From CAZISM01 sp964541895 (lineage in GTDB: Bacteria; Zhuqueibacterota; Zhuqueibacteria; Residuimicrobiales; Residuimicrobiaceae): a stretch of 64,000 bases of DNA. The stretch lies in the NCBI GenBank assembly GCA_964541895.1, contig CAZISM010000004.1:57327-121326 (forward strand), given 5' to 3'. This document shows, one piece after another, positions 42,339 to 51,118 of this stretch (the first letter of the stretch is position 1; each line of letters begins with the position of its first letter). The position numbers and the translations under genes were made by a program. The notes below the pieces were generated by a model. That model was not told where the DNA came from and did no database searches. It saw only the letters and a program-made list of their open reading frames with translations.

Positions 42339-43571
42339 TTACTCCCTGTTTTCCTTGATTAATCTCAGAGCCAGATCCTGCATCTGCCCGGCCGCCTGTT
42401 CAGCGGTGAGCCGGCCGGTAAAAATGGCCTGGTAACCGGGCCGCATGGCGTCCCAGATCCAGCGCATCTCGGTCACGGCCGACATGGGTCGTCCCACCAG
42501 CATCTGTGACAACGACGCATGGGCGAGCGGATTCTGCGTGACTTCGAGGCTGGTAAAGCCGTCGCGGCGCGACGGCAAGGCGATGGATAATTTTGTAAAC
42601 CGCAGCTGCACGGGTGTAGAGGTAAGATAGGTGAGCAGCTCCAGGGCGATCTCCCGTTTACGTCCCTGAGCATTTGCGTTAAGCGAATAACCCAGGGGCG
42701 AAACCATGGGCGCCGGCCACAAGCCGGTCTCGTCGATCATGGGAATGCGCGCAATGCCCAGGTCAATGCCGTTTTCCAGATAGGTGCCCCAGGACCAGCT
42801 GCCGTTGATGATCATGGCCGCATAGCCGTCCTTGAACAGGGCATTGGCGATTTCGTAATCGCACTCTTGCGGGATGATTTTATGGACATGGCCGAGATCA
42901 TAAATAAAGCGGCAGGCCTGGATGACGGCCGGCGTATTCAACGTCGGCCGGCGGGTGCTGTCGTCGATGATCCAGCCGCCATAGCCGCCGATAAAGGGCA
43001 CGGCAAAAAAAGGCTCGGTATAGTTCCACACCAGCGCATATTGATCCGGCTTGCCGTCGTTGTTCAGATCTTTGGTGAGCTGCTGCCCGACTCTGATCAA
43101 TTCGCTCATGGTCTGCGGCGGCCGGCTGATCAGTTTTTTGTTATAGACCAGGCAGAGATGGTTGCCGATGCGATCGGCGATCTGCCACAGCTTGCCATCC
43201 AGGCGCGTGTTGGCGGGAAAGGGCTGCGTCAAAAAACTGTCCAGAAACGACGAGGCAAAAAAATCGTCCAGAGGCTGAATGACCCCCATTTCGACGAACG
43301 GTCCGATATTGTCGTTGGCGCCCCAGAACAGCTCCGGCCCGGATCCGCCCAGCGCCGAAATGATGTAATTGGTGCGCGCCGTTTCGTTCTGATAATAGAG
43401 CTCGCCAAATTCCCATTCCGGATGACGCACCTGGAACGCCGCCAGTTCCTGACGCAACAGCTCGGCTTCCACCGGCCGCATAGAGTGCCAGACCAGGATG
43501 CGATTTGGATTTTTTCCCGAACAGGCCAGCCACAGCGGCAGCAGCAGCAAGAAGACGTATCTGGGCTTCAT
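42339..43571 (-). CDS. extracellular solute-binding protein, family 1 (sugar ABC importer)
   Basis: Periplasmic lipoprotein that delivers a sugar or oligosaccharide to the downstream permeases. The N-terminal signal ends WLAC at Cys17, a plausible but atypical lipobox. ILVWHSMRPVEAELLRQELA opens the first lobe, and ALFKDGYAAMIINGSWSWG is the conserved segment of SBP family 1. The length of 410 is normal. The start overlaps the rarD stop by four bases. The substrate is unknown; the rhamnosidase at the window start is too far away to link directly. Confidence 0.88.
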   Translation of the reverse strand: MKPRYVFLLLLPLWLACSGKNPNRILVWHSMRPVEAELLRQELAAFQVRHPEWEFGELYYQNETARTNYIISALGGSGPELFWGANDNIGPFVEMGVIQPLDDFFASSFLDSFLTQPFPANTRLDGKLWQIADRIGNHLCLVYNKKLISRPPQTMSELIRVGQQLTKDLNNDGKPDQYALVWNYTEPFFAVPFIGGYGGWIIDDSTRRPTLNTPAVIQACRFIYDLGHVHKIIPQECDYEIANALFKDGYAAMIINGSWSWGTYLENGIDLGIARIPMIDETGLWPAPMVSPLGYSLNANAQGRKREIALELLTYLTSTPVQLRFTKLSIALPSRRDGFTSLEVTQNPLAHASLSQMLVGRPMSAVTEMRWIWDAMRPGYQAIFTGRLTAEQAAGQMQDLALRLIKENRE

Positions 43572-44461
43572 CGTTCTTCCGCTCTCTTTTTAGCCGTTAT
43601 ACGGAACCACAGGCTCTCCCCACTAAAGATCAACAGAGCGATCCAGACAAAAACGAATCCAATCATGCGCGTCCGGCTCAGGGGCTCGCCGTAGACAACC
43701 ACCCCGAGCAGAAATTGCAGCGTGGGTGCGATATACTGCAGAATACCCATCAGCGACAGGTCGATGCGGCGCGCGGCAGCGGCAAAACAGAGCAACGGTA
43801 TGGTGGTGACAGCGCCGGCTCCGATCATCAAAAGGCTTTTGCCCGCACCCAGGTGGCCAAAGCCGGCGCGGCCGCCTGCTTCCAGCCAGCCCAAAAAGAC
43901 CATGGCCAACGGCACCATGAGCAGGGTTTCGAAAAACAACCCTTCCAGGGAATTGAGCATTCCCTTTTTGCGCAATAGACCGTAGAGGCCGAACGACATG
44001 GCCAGGAACAAGCCGATCCACGGCAGGCGGCCGAATACAAAAGTCAAATAGAGCACGCCGGCAGCGGCGAACGCAAACGCAAGCCACTGCCCGGAACGCA
44101 ACCTCTCCTTGAAGAAAAAAATCCCCAACAGCACGTTCACCAGCGGATTCATGAAATAGCCCAGGCTCGCTTCCACCATCTCGCCGGCATTGACCGCCCA
44201 AATGTATACGAACCAGTTGGCAGCCAGCAGGATGCCGGAAGCGACGAACAGCGCAATGGTCCCCGGCTTGACGAGTTTTTGCCGGATCCAGCTCCAGTGC
44301 CGCTTGACGGTGAGAATCAGGCCGAGCAGGATAAAAGACCAGAACACGCGATGCGCCAGGATCTCCTGCGCCGGCAACGGATAGAGCCATTTCCAATAGA
44401 TCGGCAACAGCCCCCACAACGTATAGGCGATAACAGCCAACCAGATGCCGGTGCGTCGCAT
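43568..44461 (-). CDS. rarD: RarD-type EamA-family transporter
   Basis: Ten-helix drug/metabolite-transporter superfamily protein of the RarD subgroup. WLAVIAYTLWGLLPIYWKWL and ILAHRVFWSFILLG are RarD-specific openings, followed by WFVYIWAVNAGEMVEASLGY and FMNPLVNVLLG. The length of 297 is normal. It is translationally coupled to the binding-protein gene. The substrate is not established for the family. Confidence 0.88.
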   Translation of the reverse strand: MRRTGIWLAVIAYTLWGLLPIYWKWLYPLPAQEILAHRVFWSFILLGLILTVKRHWSWIRQKLVKPGTIALFVASGILLAANWFVYIWAVNAGEMVEASLGYFMNPLVNVLLGIFFFKERLRSGQWLAFAFAAAGVLYLTFVFGRLPWIGLFLAMSFGLYGLLRKKGMLNSLEGLFFETLLMVPLAMVFLGWLEAGGRAGFGHLGAGKSLLMIGAGAVTTIPLLCFAAAARRIDLSLMGILQYIAPTLQFLLGVVVYGEPLSRTRMIGFVFVWIALLIFSGESLWFRITAKKRAEER

Positions 44462-44469
44462 GCGAGCTC

Positions 44470-45942
44470 CTAGCGTTGCGGAGGTTGCCAGACGGTGATA
44501 AACGCGGCTTTGGCGCCGCCGAGGTTTTCCAGCACATTGTCAAACAGCGACGGATCGACGGTGGCGGTGGTGGCCTTTAGCCACGGCGAAACGGCGGCCG
44601 TAATAACCGAATCCCTTTTAACAGCATGCAGACGGCGACGGATGATCTGCCGCTGCTCCTCACTCTGACGGTCCAATCCGTGCGAGCGGGCATATTGCTC
44701 TTCTTCCGCCGCGGACACCGTTATGGACTCGGACAGGTGTTGCACCATGGCCGCGTACAACAGCTGCTCGCGCGCCTGCTGATACTTTTCCTGCACATAG
44801 GGGTGTTTGGCCAGGTTCTGTTTTTCCGCCTGCCGATCCAGGAACTCGTCGCGTATCATGTCGCGCAACTCTTTTTCAAAGCGGGAAGGATTGTACACGT
44901 GCGGCCGGTACAGCGGCGGAATGGCCTGGAAGCGCTTGATAAAATCAGCGATGGTCCACTGAGCGTCGGCAAAAACCACAAACGGTTCCTGGCCCCGCTC
45001 CTGCAGCGAAGCGGCGATGGCACTCCACTCCTGATCGCTGATGGACGAAGGCCGCGGGAATCCGGCCTGCTCATTGCGCGCCTGACGCGCCTGGTTTACG
45101 ATATAGGTAAATGCAGCGGCCTTGACGCGCACGTTGATGCCTTTCATGACATCCGCTACATAGAGGGTGGCCAGGGAGTCTTCCCGGCGGGCACGTAACA
45201 CGCGCTCAATGTTTTTCCGGTCCTGGTTAAAATCCACCTCAGTGACGAAAGGCTGGATCGTTACGCTGTCCACCCGGATGAGGTGGTAGCCCCAGCGGCT
45301 GGCGACAGGATACGAAAGTTCTCCCGGCTGCAACTGAAACGCTGCTGATTCAAAAGCCGGATCCATGTCGCCCCAGGTGAACTCGGGCAATTGTCCGCCC
45401 TGCGCCGCCATGTCGTCGTCCACGCCCGCATATACCTCCCGGGCCGCCTGCTCAAAGTCGGTGCCCTGCTGCAACCGCTGCCGCCAGGCTAAAGCCTGTT
45501 CCAGCGTGGGTAAAAACAGGTGGCGGGCTTTGATGTATTTCTGGCGCAGCCGAAAGGCCTGGCGCATCTCGGTCTCTGAAATCTGTATCCTGTCCGCGAT
45601 GGCGTTGAGGAACAGCTGTTCGCGCATGGCCTTTTTCTGCTGCCATTGCAGCCGGGCTTGCAACTGATCGTCGCGATCGAGTTTCTGCTGCCCGGCCTGC
45701 AAAGCCAGATATTTATAACGGACCAGGCCGTCAAGATGCGCCTGCAGCGCCTGCCGGCCTTTTAATTGAGGTGAAAAATGCGGATGCAGCAGAAAAGAGC
45801 TCTCGAGTTCGCGAGCGGTGATCAGGACCGGATCGGCCTGATAAACCACAGGGGCCTCGCTCTCGGGTGTTTTACGGCAGGTGCTCAGGCCGCCCAGCAA
45901 AAGAAGCGTGAGCATCACACAGGTGGATAAACGGGTTTTCAT
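44470..45942 (-). CDS. SurA/PrsA-like peptidyl-prolyl isomerase lipoprotein (parvulin family)
   Basis: A 490-residue periplasmic folding factor. The signal peptide ends GGLSTC (Cys22), a likely lipobox with Thr at -1. A SurA-N-like helical region spans about 35-130. A parvulin domain follows, with KARHLFLPTLEQALAWRQRL and a GGQLPEFTWGDMDPAFE segment, then GELSYPVASRWGYHLIRVDS (about residues 137-255). A second helical region (about 290-470) may be a chaperone or dimerisation module. It heads a minus-strand gene string reaching the NTPase fusion. Confidence 0.8.
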   Translation of the reverse strand: MKTRLSTCVMLTLLLLGGLSTCRKTPESEAPVVYQADPVLITARELESSFLLHPHFSPQLKGRQALQAHLDGLVRYKYLALQAGQQKLDRDDQLQARLQWQQKKAMREQLFLNAIADRIQISETEMRQAFRLRQKYIKARHLFLPTLEQALAWRQRLQQGTDFEQAAREVYAGVDDDMAAQGGQLPEFTWGDMDPAFESAAFQLQPGELSYPVASRWGYHLIRVDSVTIQPFVTEVDFNQDRKNIERVLRARREDSLATLYVADVMKGINVRVKAAAFTYIVNQARQARNEQAGFPRPSSISDQEWSAIAASLQERGQEPFVVFADAQWTIADFIKRFQAIPPLYRPHVYNPSRFEKELRDMIRDEFLDRQAEKQNLAKHPYVQEKYQQAREQLLYAAMVQHLSESITVSAAEEEQYARSHGLDRQSEEQRQIIRRRLHAVKRDSVITAAVSPWLKATTATVDPSLFDNVLENLGGAKAAFITVWQPPQR

Positions 45943-46082
45943 TCGTGCTGCATGTCTCGTAGGGGAACTCCAGAGCTCGAATTCGTACTCCTGAATCGAG
46001 CGATCAACAGGGCTGAATCGTTCAGCTCAGCTATTCTGTAAGTTACGAACAAAAACCGTTTGGTGCAAGTTTCTTGTGCGGA

Positions 46083-46679
46083 TTACAGCTTGCGCGCCTC
46101 GAGCCAATAAAGCTCGGGTTGTTCGATTTTTTTTATGATCCCGAGGCCGTACCGTTCCATCAGCATGGCCAGTTCGTCAGCTCGCATCAGGATGTCGCTG
46201 CAAACAGGACCGGCCAGGGTGGCGTGGAATCGGTTGAGTTTGCGGCTGCACTGGGTATGCAATATCAGCAATCTGCCCTCTGCGCCCAGAATGCGTGCCA
46301 GCTCCTGCAGCGCAGGTTCGGGTTTGAAATGCGGAAACGCGGAGAAACAGACGACGCAGGCGAACGATCCGGTCGGAAAAGGCAGGCGATAAACATCGCA
46401 ACAGGTCGCCAGGCGAAATCGGTCGAGCAGCTTTTTCTTGCCCTGCTGCAACATGCGCTCGGAAATATCAACCGGTACCACGGTGACAGGCGGGAAACCG
46501 TCGCTGTGTAAAATGCCGGTCACGATGCCGGTGCCGGCACCCACGTCCAGAATACGATTTCCGGGTTCAGGGGCAAAGTCCAGCAAATGGCGTTCAAGCT
46601 GTTCGGCCACCGTCACAGGCGGAGACCATGTTTCAGCCAGGCTGTTGAAATAGAGGCGGTAGAGATCAGGCAGGCTCAT
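46083..46679 (-). CDS. SAM-dependent class I methyltransferase
   Basis: A 198-residue methyltransferase with the SAM-binding motif ILDVGAGTGIVTGIL (about residues 39-53), acidic motif II near VVPVDISERML, and FACVVCFSAFPHF as motif IV. It is similar to UbiE/type 11 methyltransferases. It is last in the NikR operon, four bases after the ECF S component. The substrate is unknown; context raises the idea that it modifies a metallophore, tetrapyrrole or other metal-related metabolite, but there is no direct evidence. Confidence 0.8.
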   Translation of the reverse strand: MSLPDLYRLYFNSLAETWSPPVTVAEQLERHLLDFAPEPGNRILDVGAGTGIVTGILHSDGFPPVTVVPVDISERMLQQGKKKLLDRFRLATCCDVYRLPFPTGSFACVVCFSAFPHFKPEPALQELARILGAEGRLLILHTQCSRKLNRFHATLAGPVCSDILMRADELAMLMERYGLGIIKKIEQPELYWLEARKL

Positions 46680-46683
46680 GAGC

Positions 46684-47220
46684 TCAACTCCGGCCGGTAA
46701 GGGGTTGCAGTCGTTTGACCAATAGCGGTATCAGCACCAGCATCACAGCCACGCCGGGCAGACCTTTGATCATCATCGCGGCCGCCGACCAGGTCGGGGG
46801 CAATCCCAGCAGTCTGGCCAGCAACAGGGCGGCAAAAAATCCGGTCAGCCTGGATGCCAGTATCCCGGCCGACAACGCCCACAGCGGCGATCGCAGCCGC
46901 GACGAGGGAAACAGGGCAATGCCCAGCGCCAGAACCGCGAGCTCCGCCACCATCATGTGCAGAATGGGTGGAGAAACCGGCGGCATGCCCGTCAGGAGTG
47001 AAGAGAGCATCGGCGTGCCGATGGCAACCGCCAGGGCAAAGGGCCACGGCACCATAAAAGCCGCCATGGCCACCGGCCAGAACATGGGCAGAAAGGTGCT
47101 GCCGATACCGATCATATGAAACACCGCGGGCAGCACCAGACCGAGAGCGATGAAAAAAGCGCTCAAGGTGATGTGTCTGGTAGCAACGTGTCGTGCAGAA
47201 GGGGATGTCGCTTGGGCCAT
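46684..47220 (-). CDS. ECF transporter S component
   Basis: A 178-residue membrane protein with about six helices. ITLSAFFIALGLVLPAVFHM and FLPMFWPVAMAAFMVPWPFA resemble substrate-binding S components of ECF importers (ECF_trnsprt-like). It is placed between a TonB receptor and a methyltransferase under probable NikR control, suggesting the inner-membrane step of uptake of nickel, a nickel complex or a cofactor. It would need a T component (one is at 7824-8621) and ATPases encoded elsewhere. Which ligand it binds cannot be read. Confidence 0.7.
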   Translation of the reverse strand: MAQATSPSARHVATRHITLSAFFIALGLVLPAVFHMIGIGSTFLPMFWPVAMAAFMVPWPFALAVAIGTPMLSSLLTGMPPVSPPILHMMVAELAVLALGIALFPSSRLRSPLWALSAGILASRLTGFFAALLLARLLGLPPTWSAAAMMIKGLPGVAVMLVLIPLLVKRLQPLTGRS

Positions 47221-47264
47221 CGAATAGTCCGGTTTGAGGTGATTCGAAAAGGATTTAACGGCTG

Positions 47265-49112
47265 TTACAGTGATACCGTCAATTGGCCGAGCATATAGCG
47301 GCCCGGCATGGGATAGCCGTACAGAGTCTGATAATCGGCATCAAGCAGGTTCTTGACGGAAACGGTCAACAGCAGGGGTTTGAGCAGCCGCACGCTCACC
47401 TGTCCGTTGACGACGGTGTAATCGTCCATGGGCAAGGTACGCTGATCGGCACCGTATTGATCCTGGACATGGACGAGACTGGCCTGCACGCGCCATCTGC
47501 CCAACGCTAACGTACTGTAGACAGTCATTTTTTTCCCCGGCGCATTCAATGTCTGGTCCTGCAGATCCAGTTTGCTCCAGGTGCCGCCCATCTGCCAACG
47601 CTCGTTGGCCAGCCACTCCAGCATCAGTTCATAGCCGGTGTGCGTGAACGTGCCGGAATTGACCAGTTTGAAATTGGGCCAGCGGCCGCTGAGACGAATC
47701 AAATCCTCGCCTTCGGCTTTGAACAGGACCGCTTCCCATTTGAAGCGGCCGAAGATCTGCTGGTTGAGGCCGATCTCATAGTTCCACATCCGTTCCGGCT
47801 TCAAGTCCAGCGTCGGCGCTGGAAACAAGTAGAGTTCGCGGATGGAGGGGCTGCGGAATCCCCTGGCTGCGCTGACGCGCACATAGGTGTTGTGCCGGAC
47901 CGTATAGACCACACCTGCTTTGGGCATGGGTGTATAGCCATAGAGCGGATGGTGTTCGACGCGCAGGCCGGCGGACGCGAGCAAGGCCTTGCCCAACCAC
48001 TGTTGACCGTGCAGGTAGGGCGCCCATTCGGTGATATAGTGCGATTTATAATCGAGAGCGGTCAGCACATTTTTCGCCGAACCGCCATACTGTTTCCAGT
48101 CCAGGCCCAGGGTCAGTTTTTGGCCGCGCCAGGGTTGTACATGATGCACCACCATGACGCCGCTGGTGCGATCGTCGGAGCGAAAGCCGTCATAGATTCT
48201 ATGCTTGCCGAAATTGCCGTGCACTTTGAGATTGGTCTCGCCCAGTCCACCGCTGTGATTCAGGCTCAGGTCTGCACCGGAGCGACGAATGTCGTACCAA
48301 TGATCGGTCACCGGTGTCGTCGACGGGCCTGGATCCAGCAGATTGAAATCCGACAGATTCGCGTTCAGCTCCATCTCTGTATGGGCCGTCAGCGCATAGC
48401 CCAGGTGAGCGGTATAGTGTTGGCCGTCATAGTCCGATTGCGGCCGATGGCCGTCGGTTTCACGGGTCATGGCGGTAAGATAATAATCAAAGCGGCCGCG
48501 CCGGCCGCCGTGGCTGAGCGTGGCCATGCGACTGGCAAAGGAGCCGGTGCCGGCCGATACCTGGGTTTGAAAGCCGTCCTCGTGCACCCGCCTGGAGATC
48601 AGGTTGATGACACCGCCCATGGCATTGGTGCCGTAAAGAAAAGAGGCGGGTCCGCGAATGACTTCCACCCGTTCCACCCCTTCACTGGAATAGGCGTCGG
48701 GCAGCGGATGTCCCATCAGCCCCATGATATCCGGCCGGCCGTCGCGCAGCACCAGGACTCCGGTCACCGGCGAACCGCCGGTGCCTCGGATAGAGATGCC
48801 GCCGGCTGCACCGGAGGCCACACCGTAACCCATTACGGCGCGCTCGCTCAAATACACCCCCGGCACCATGTCGCTAACCGTTTCCAGCACCGAATAGGGT
48901 GAACCCAGCTGCAGCTGGTCCTGGCGCAACACGCTGACGGAGGCGGCGAGTTCGCTCTGCGGACCGGGCATCTTGGTGCCGATCACCACCATGGGATCAA
49001 GATGATACCTGACCGAATCGGCTTTCTCCGATTCGACCGGGGTTGCGGCCAGACCCTGCATCATCATGGCCATGATCGCGACCACGGTGGTGCGTAAACT
49101 TGTTCTTCTCAT
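47265..49112 (-). CDS. TonB-dependent outer-membrane receptor
   Basis: A 615-residue receptor with signal peptide (1-23) and a TonB-box-like segment DPMVVIGTKMPG. The plug domain contains VLETVSDMVPGVYLSERA, GGISIRGTGGSPVTGVLVL and VEVIRGPASFLYGTNAMGGV. A 22-strand barrel follows to the C-terminus (YMLGQLTVSL). It looks BtuB- or siderophore-receptor-like. It is the second gene after nikR and downstream of the NikR operator, so it is most likely a receptor for nickel chelates or a related ligand. Confidence 0.9.
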   Translation of the reverse strand: MRRTSLRTTVVAIMAMMMQGLAATPVESEKADSVRYHLDPMVVIGTKMPGPQSELAASVSVLRQDQLQLGSPYSVLETVSDMVPGVYLSERAVMGYGVASGAAGGISIRGTGGSPVTGVLVLRDGRPDIMGLMGHPLPDAYSSEGVERVEVIRGPASFLYGTNAMGGVINLISRRVHEDGFQTQVSAGTGSFASRMATLSHGGRRGRFDYYLTAMTRETDGHRPQSDYDGQHYTAHLGYALTAHTEMELNANLSDFNLLDPGPSTTPVTDHWYDIRRSGADLSLNHSGGLGETNLKVHGNFGKHRIYDGFRSDDRTSGVMVVHHVQPWRGQKLTLGLDWKQYGGSAKNVLTALDYKSHYITEWAPYLHGQQWLGKALLASAGLRVEHHPLYGYTPMPKAGVVYTVRHNTYVRVSAARGFRSPSIRELYLFPAPTLDLKPERMWNYEIGLNQQIFGRFKWEAVLFKAEGEDLIRLSGRWPNFKLVNSGTFTHTGYELMLEWLANERWQMGGTWSKLDLQDQTLNAPGKKMTVYSTLALGRWRVQASLVHVQDQYGADQRTLPMDDYTVVNGQVSVRLLKPLLLTVSVKNLLDADYQTLYGYPMPGRYMLGQLTVSL

Positions 49113-49193
49113 GATTGTTCCTTCTTTATAAGAACCGGATAATCAATATACCTGTTATTAGAACTCCGCCGACCAATCGGTACCATGGCCCGG

Positions 49194-49607
49194 CTACTTT
49201 AAATCCTGGCCTGTGGTGGTACCGACCCAGCGGCCATGGATGACCCCTTTCAGGCTGATCAATTCATTGGCCAGCTTTAGAATGACGCGGCCTTGTCCGC
49301 GCACCGCCAGCACCTCCATGCACATGTCGTGGTTCAAATGAATATGCATGGTGGAGATGATGATATGGTGATGATCATGCTGCAGGTGCATCAACCGCTC
49401 ACCCAGTTCATGGTTGTGATGGTTGTAGATCAGGGTGACGGTGCCCATTTTCTCGCCGGTTTCGTCCTCCCACTCTTTGCGCACCAGATCGTCGCGGATC
49501 AGATCGCGGATGGCTTCGGAGCGGTTGGCATAACCTTTTTCCCTGATACGGCGGTCAAACCGTTCCAACAATTTTCGATCCAGGGAAATTCCAAATCGAG
49601 TCAGCAT
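49194..49607 (-). CDS. nikR: nickel-responsive transcriptional regulator NikR
   Basis: A 137-residue ribbon-helix-helix repressor with a C-terminal ACT-like nickel-binding domain. The N-terminus MLTRFGISLDRKLLERFDRR and the NRSEAIRDLIRDDLVR helix form the DNA-binding RHH. The high-affinity nickel site is complete: His77, His88, His90 and Cys96, with exactly the spacing of E. coli NikR (76, 87, 89, 95). The gene ends at an assembly gap precisely at its start codon. The first 55 bases are repeated after the gap (49708-49762) together with the true upstream region, so the gene is intact. Ribosome-binding site CGGAG lies upstream of the repeated ATG. Confidence 0.96.
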   Translation of the reverse strand: MLTRFGISLDRKLLERFDRRIREKGYANRSEAIRDLIRDDLVRKEWEDETGEKMGTVTLIYNHHNHELGERLMHLQHDHHHIIISTMHIHLNHDMCMEVLAVRGQGRVILKLANELISLKGVIHGRWVGTTTGQDLK

Positions 49608-49707
49608 NNNNNNNNNNNNNNNNNNNNNNNNNNNNNNNNNNNNNNNNNNNNNNNNNNNNNNNNNNNNNNNNNNNNNNNNNNNNNNNNNNNNNNNNNNNNN
49701 NNNNNNN
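49608..49707. other. spurious scaffold gap (100 N) at the nikR start
   Basis: Exactly 100 N placed between two contig ends that share an identical 55-base sequence. The gap is most likely of negative size and should be closed by merging the overlap. Confidence 0.95.
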
Positions 49708-49762
49708 GGTCAAACCGTTCCAACAATTTTCGATCCAGGGAAATTCCAAATCGAGTCAGCAT
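49708..49762. repeat. 55-bp duplicate of the nikR 5' end (assembly artefact)
   Basis: Identical base for base to 49553-49607, the start of nikR. An overlap of exactly 55 bases is what a de Bruijn assembler run at k=55 leaves between neighbouring contigs. It should not be read as a biological repeat or a second nikR. Confidence 0.95.
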
Positions 49763-49772
49763 GATCGCTCCG

Positions 49773-49799
49773 GTGTTATTAATAACTAAATCGTAACAC
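49773..49799 (-). promoter_or_regulatory. NikR operator
   Basis: GTGTTAT-N13-GTAACAC, an inverted repeat ending 10 bases upstream of the nikR start codon. It matches, with one mismatch, the GTGTTAC-N13/14-GTAACAC consensus deduced for NikR in many bacteria outside the enterobacteria. It is placed to repress nikR and the downstream TonB receptor, S component and methyltransferase when nickel is plentiful. No second copy was seen before the TonB gene (49113-49193). Confidence 0.85.
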
Positions 49800-49816
49800 G
49801 ATCGCGGCATAAAAAG

Positions 49817-49859
49817 GGTCTGCCGTTGCTCGTCTGTGTTTATGAGCGCACAGCAGACC
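49817..49859 (-). terminator. terminator after namZ
   Basis: On the minus strand GGTCTGC...GCAGACC with an inner CTGTG/CACAG pairing, followed by CTTTTT. It lies 30 bases past the namZ stop. Confidence 0.6.
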
Positions 49860-49888
49860 TGATAATCTAGGAAATTACCGAATGGGAA

Positions 49889-51118
49889 TCAATACAAAAG
49901 ATAGGCGCGGCGGATTTTTTTAAACGTCGACAAAGCCGGCTCGGTCAGACGGATGATTTCGTCAGCACTCCGGCCGGCGCGCAAATGTTCCACCACGCGA
50001 CCGTCGCCGCTCAGCCGATTCATACCCGCATCGCGCAACTGCAGCGAATCCGGGTGCGCCTGCCGAACCGCGGCCAACAGCTGCAGTCCAAAGCGCACCG
50101 CCTGCAGCTTTTTAGGCCGAAGGATGTGGAAGCGTAGACCCTGGCAGCGCTGGTCCTGGTGTTTGGGCCGGGTAGCGATGTTGGGCAGATTGACGGGGGT
50201 GAACGATTCCACCTGGCAGCGGACGTCGGCCTGCTGGCGGTTGAGGGATTCCGCAATGTTTTCCGCCGTCAACCAGGGGGCGCCGATCAGTTCAAATGGC
50301 GCCTCGGTGCCGCGGCCTTCGGACATGTTGGTCGCCTCCACCAGGCCGGTGCCGGGATAGAGCAGGGCGGCCTGCAAATTGGTCATATTCGGCGACGGTT
50401 TGATCCATGGCAAGCCGGTCTCGTCGAACAACATCGAGCGCCGCCACCCTTTCATTTTCACCACCGACACGTTCGCCTTGACGCCGTTTTTCAACCAGCC
50501 TTGACCGTTGAACAACTGGGCCAATTCGCCGATCGTCATGCCGTGTCGCAAGGGTATGGGACGAATGCCCACGAACGATTGATGTTCTGCCTGCAGCACC
50601 GGTCCTTCCACCACCTCGCCGCCGATGGGATTGGGTCGATCCAAGACCATAAAAGGGATATCAGCCTCTGCCGCTGCTTCCATAGCCAGCAACATGGTGC
50701 TGATATAGGTATAAAATCGGGTGCCTACGTCCTGCATGTCGAAAATCAGAATATCGATGCCCTGCAGCATCTCGGGCGTGGGTTTGTTGGTTGTGCCATA
50801 AAGACTGAAAATCGGCGCCCCGGTTAAGGAGTCGGTTTCACCGGCCAAGAGTTCGCCCGCCTCTTTGCGGCCGGAAACGCCATGCTCCGGACCATAGAGG
50901 GCGGCGACGGTGACGCCTCTGGCTTCGGCGAACAGGCGGACGATGTGTTTGCCGGTCCGATTCACCGCCGTGTGATTCACCACCAAACCGACGCGCCGGC
51001 CCTGCAGTCGGGCAAAGCCTTCCGCCACCAGAACGTCGAGGCCGCTCTGCATCTGTCCGGCGTGGGCGCTCAGCACGGCGCAAAAAACGGGCAAAAAGAG
51101 ACGAAAACGGTTTTTCAT
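49889..51118 (-). CDS. namZ: exo-beta-N-acetylmuramidase NamZ family (DUF1343)
   Basis: Exported glycosidase that removes MurNAc from the non-reducing end of peptidoglycan fragments, as shown for Bacillus NamZ. Signal peptide 1-20 (ending AHA). Family blocks: GLVVNHTAVNRTGKHIVRLF, AALYGPEHGVSGRKEAGE, IDILIFDMQDVGTRFYTYIS, MVLDRPNPIGG and WIKPSPNMTNLQAALLYPG, then EGRGTEAPFELIGAPWL. The length of 409 is normal. The start overlaps the lytic transglycosylase stop by four bases, so the pair is co-expressed. Confidence 0.9.
   Translation of the reverse strand: MKNRFRLFLPVFCAVLSAHAGQMQSGLDVLVAEGFARLQGRRVGLVVNHTAVNRTGKHIVRLFAEARGVTVAALYGPEHGVSGRKEAGELLAGETDSLTGAPIFSLYGTTNKPTPEMLQGIDILIFDMQDVGTRFYTYISTMLLAMEAAAEADIPFMVLDRPNPIGGEVVEGPVLQAEHQSFVGIRPIPLRHGMTIGELAQLFNGQGWLKNGVKANVSVVKMKGWRRSMLFDETGLPWIKPSPNMTNLQAALLYPGTGLVEATNMSEGRGTEAPFELIGAPWLTAENIAESLNRQQADVRCQVESFTPVNLPNIATRPKHQDQRCQGLRFHILRPKKLQAVRFGLQLLAAVRQAHPDSLQLRDAGMNRLSGDGRVVEHLRAGRSADEIIRLTEPALSTFKKIRRAYLLY

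Noticed and set aside
47640..48902. Plus-strand open frame of 420 codons opposite the TonB receptor
   Set aside because: Mirror of the receptor coding sequence; low-complexity composition and no domain.
49601..49810. Second nikR or duplicated RHH gene
   Set aside because: The repeated part is an exact 55-base contig-end overlap around a placeholder gap, not a second gene.
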